Shown here one piece after another: positions 63,508 to 64,000 of a stretch of 64,000 bases of DNA; the stretch's first letter is position 1; the number at the start of each line of letters is the position of its first letter. The stretch spans positions 1-64,000 of the forward strand of contig NZ_LZIS01000066.1 of assembly GCF_001667015.1 (NCBI RefSeq). The letters run 5' to 3'. The position numbers and the translations under genes are program-made. Under the pieces are notes generated by a model. That model was not told where the DNA came from, made no database searches, and worked only from the letters and a program-made list of their open reading frames with translations. This DNA comes from Mycobacterium sp. E3198 (lineage in GTDB: Bacteria > Actinomycetota > Actinomycetes > Mycobacteriales > Mycobacteriaceae).

Positions 63508-63720
63508 TCACGGATCGGGTGGCGCTGGCGGCGGAGTCCATCGCTTGCCATCCGTCGTCCATCCGCACGGCAGGTAATTGAGCTGCTGGCCGTCGAAGGT
63601 CAGGCACTTCGGCGTGCCCGGCGGCGGTCTGGGGGTCGGTGGCGGCGTGCCGGCGTGCGCAACGGTCCCGCTGAGCATCAAAGCGCCAACGGCAACTGAT
63701 ACCGCGACTAACTTCCGCAT
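63508..63720 (-). CDS. Small secreted protein
   Basis: A 70-residue protein with a signal peptide (about 1-23, cleaved after AHA) and a short Pro-rich mature part with two Cys (KCLTF, LPCGW). The ATG at 63720 gives MRKLVAVS. Two bp from the convergent DUF732-like gene. Unknown function. Confidence 0.6.
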   Translation of the reverse strand: MRKLVAVSVAVGALMLSGTVAHAGTPPPTPRPPPGTPKCLTFDGQQLNYLPCGWTTDGKRWTPPPAPPDP

Positions 63721-63804
63721 CCGAGGCCCGGCAAGTGCTACGACCAACCAATATCAATGCTAGGCGGATGCCCCCGCGTGGAACCTGGAAAGTTCCTGCC
63801 AGTA

Positions 63805-64000
63805 TCAGCGGTGGCGTAGCCAGATGACGATGCCGGCGACGGCCACCAGGAGCGCCATTGCCACGACGATCCAGCGTGAGAACACCGGAGTCGTGGGCCG
63901 AGGGACGGGGTGCTTCGCGTCCGTTGACGCTGCCACCCGGTGCGCTGACGGCTCTTCGGTCGCCGGGCTCTGTGGCGGTGGGTTTGGACGACCGCGCGGC
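63805..64000 (-). CDS. Partial C-terminus of a membrane protein
   Basis: The last 64 residues of a minus-strand protein whose start is past the window. A Pro-rich region is followed by one hydrophobic helix (IVVAMALLVAVAGIVIW) and a short basic tail (LRHR). It may be a single-pass protein or the end of a larger one. Confidence 0.5.
   Translation of the reverse strand, partial: PRGRPNPPPQSPATEEPSAHRVAASTDAKHPVPRPTTPVFSRWIVVAMALLVAVAGIVIWLRHR

Overview
This is a 64 kb, GC-rich, gene-dense chromosome window. Its gene content points to a slow-growing, non-tuberculous Mycobacterium of the M. avium-complex type: PE and PPE proteins, a complete mce4 operon, mycobacterial cholesterol catabolic genes, an LpqH-like lipoprotein and an LCP cell-wall ligase. 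Genus is certain from the content; species is inference. From about 1 to 44 kb the gene order follows, in reverse, the M. tuberculosis block Rv3537 (kstD) to Rv3489, with local insertions and losses. Locus correspondences are from memory of that genome, not from a search.

Region 1 (1-31 kb) is sterol catabolism. It holds kstD and hsaEGF (ring degradation), a PPE gene, a DUF1214-SDR-sulfotransferase operon, kshA, a Rv3521-ltp4-ltp3-NTF2 operon, an LLM oxidoreductase, an acetoacetate-decarboxylase-like gene with cyp142, echA19/fadD19, an amidohydrolase/ilvX pair, fadE26-fadE27-fadD17, fdxD and hsd4A. Nine sites resemble the KstR operator TnnAACnnGTTnnA (eight exact, one degenerate). In eight of them the last two operator bases begin a -10-like YANNNT hexamer, and at two genes this puts the expected transcription start exactly on the start codon.

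Region 2 (31.5-42 kb) is the mce4 sterol importer, yrbE4A-yrbE4B-mce4ABCDEF-mam4A-mam4B, all on one strand with overlaps or short gaps. Import here feeds the catabolic genes of region 1: ring opening (kstD, kshA), side-chain activation and beta-oxidation (cyp142, fadD19, fadD17, fadE26/27, echA19, hsd4A, ltp3/4) and lower-ring breakdown (hsaEGF).

Region 3 (42-50 kb) has a secreted protein, a 54-residue ORF abutting otsA (trehalose synthesis), an enoyl-CoA hydratase, two SDRs, a beta-hydroxyacid-dehydrogenase-like gene and cpsA (LCP ligase). A consensus KstR site in front of the SDR at 45.6 kb extends the sterol regulon past mce4.

Region 4 (50-64 kb) is accessory and envelope-related. It contains small secreted proteins, a TDT transporter, hydrolases, a secreted trypsin-like protease, an LpqH paralogue, a Pro/Thr-repeat secreted protein, a 777-residue protein of a poorly described mycobacterial family, a PE-histidine phosphatase fusion, a RES-type toxin-antitoxin pair and a membrane DUF732-like protein. 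Short intergenic palindromes and 30-bp-period direct repeats sit at several operon ends. No tRNA, rRNA, insertion sequence, prophage or CRISPR array was seen.
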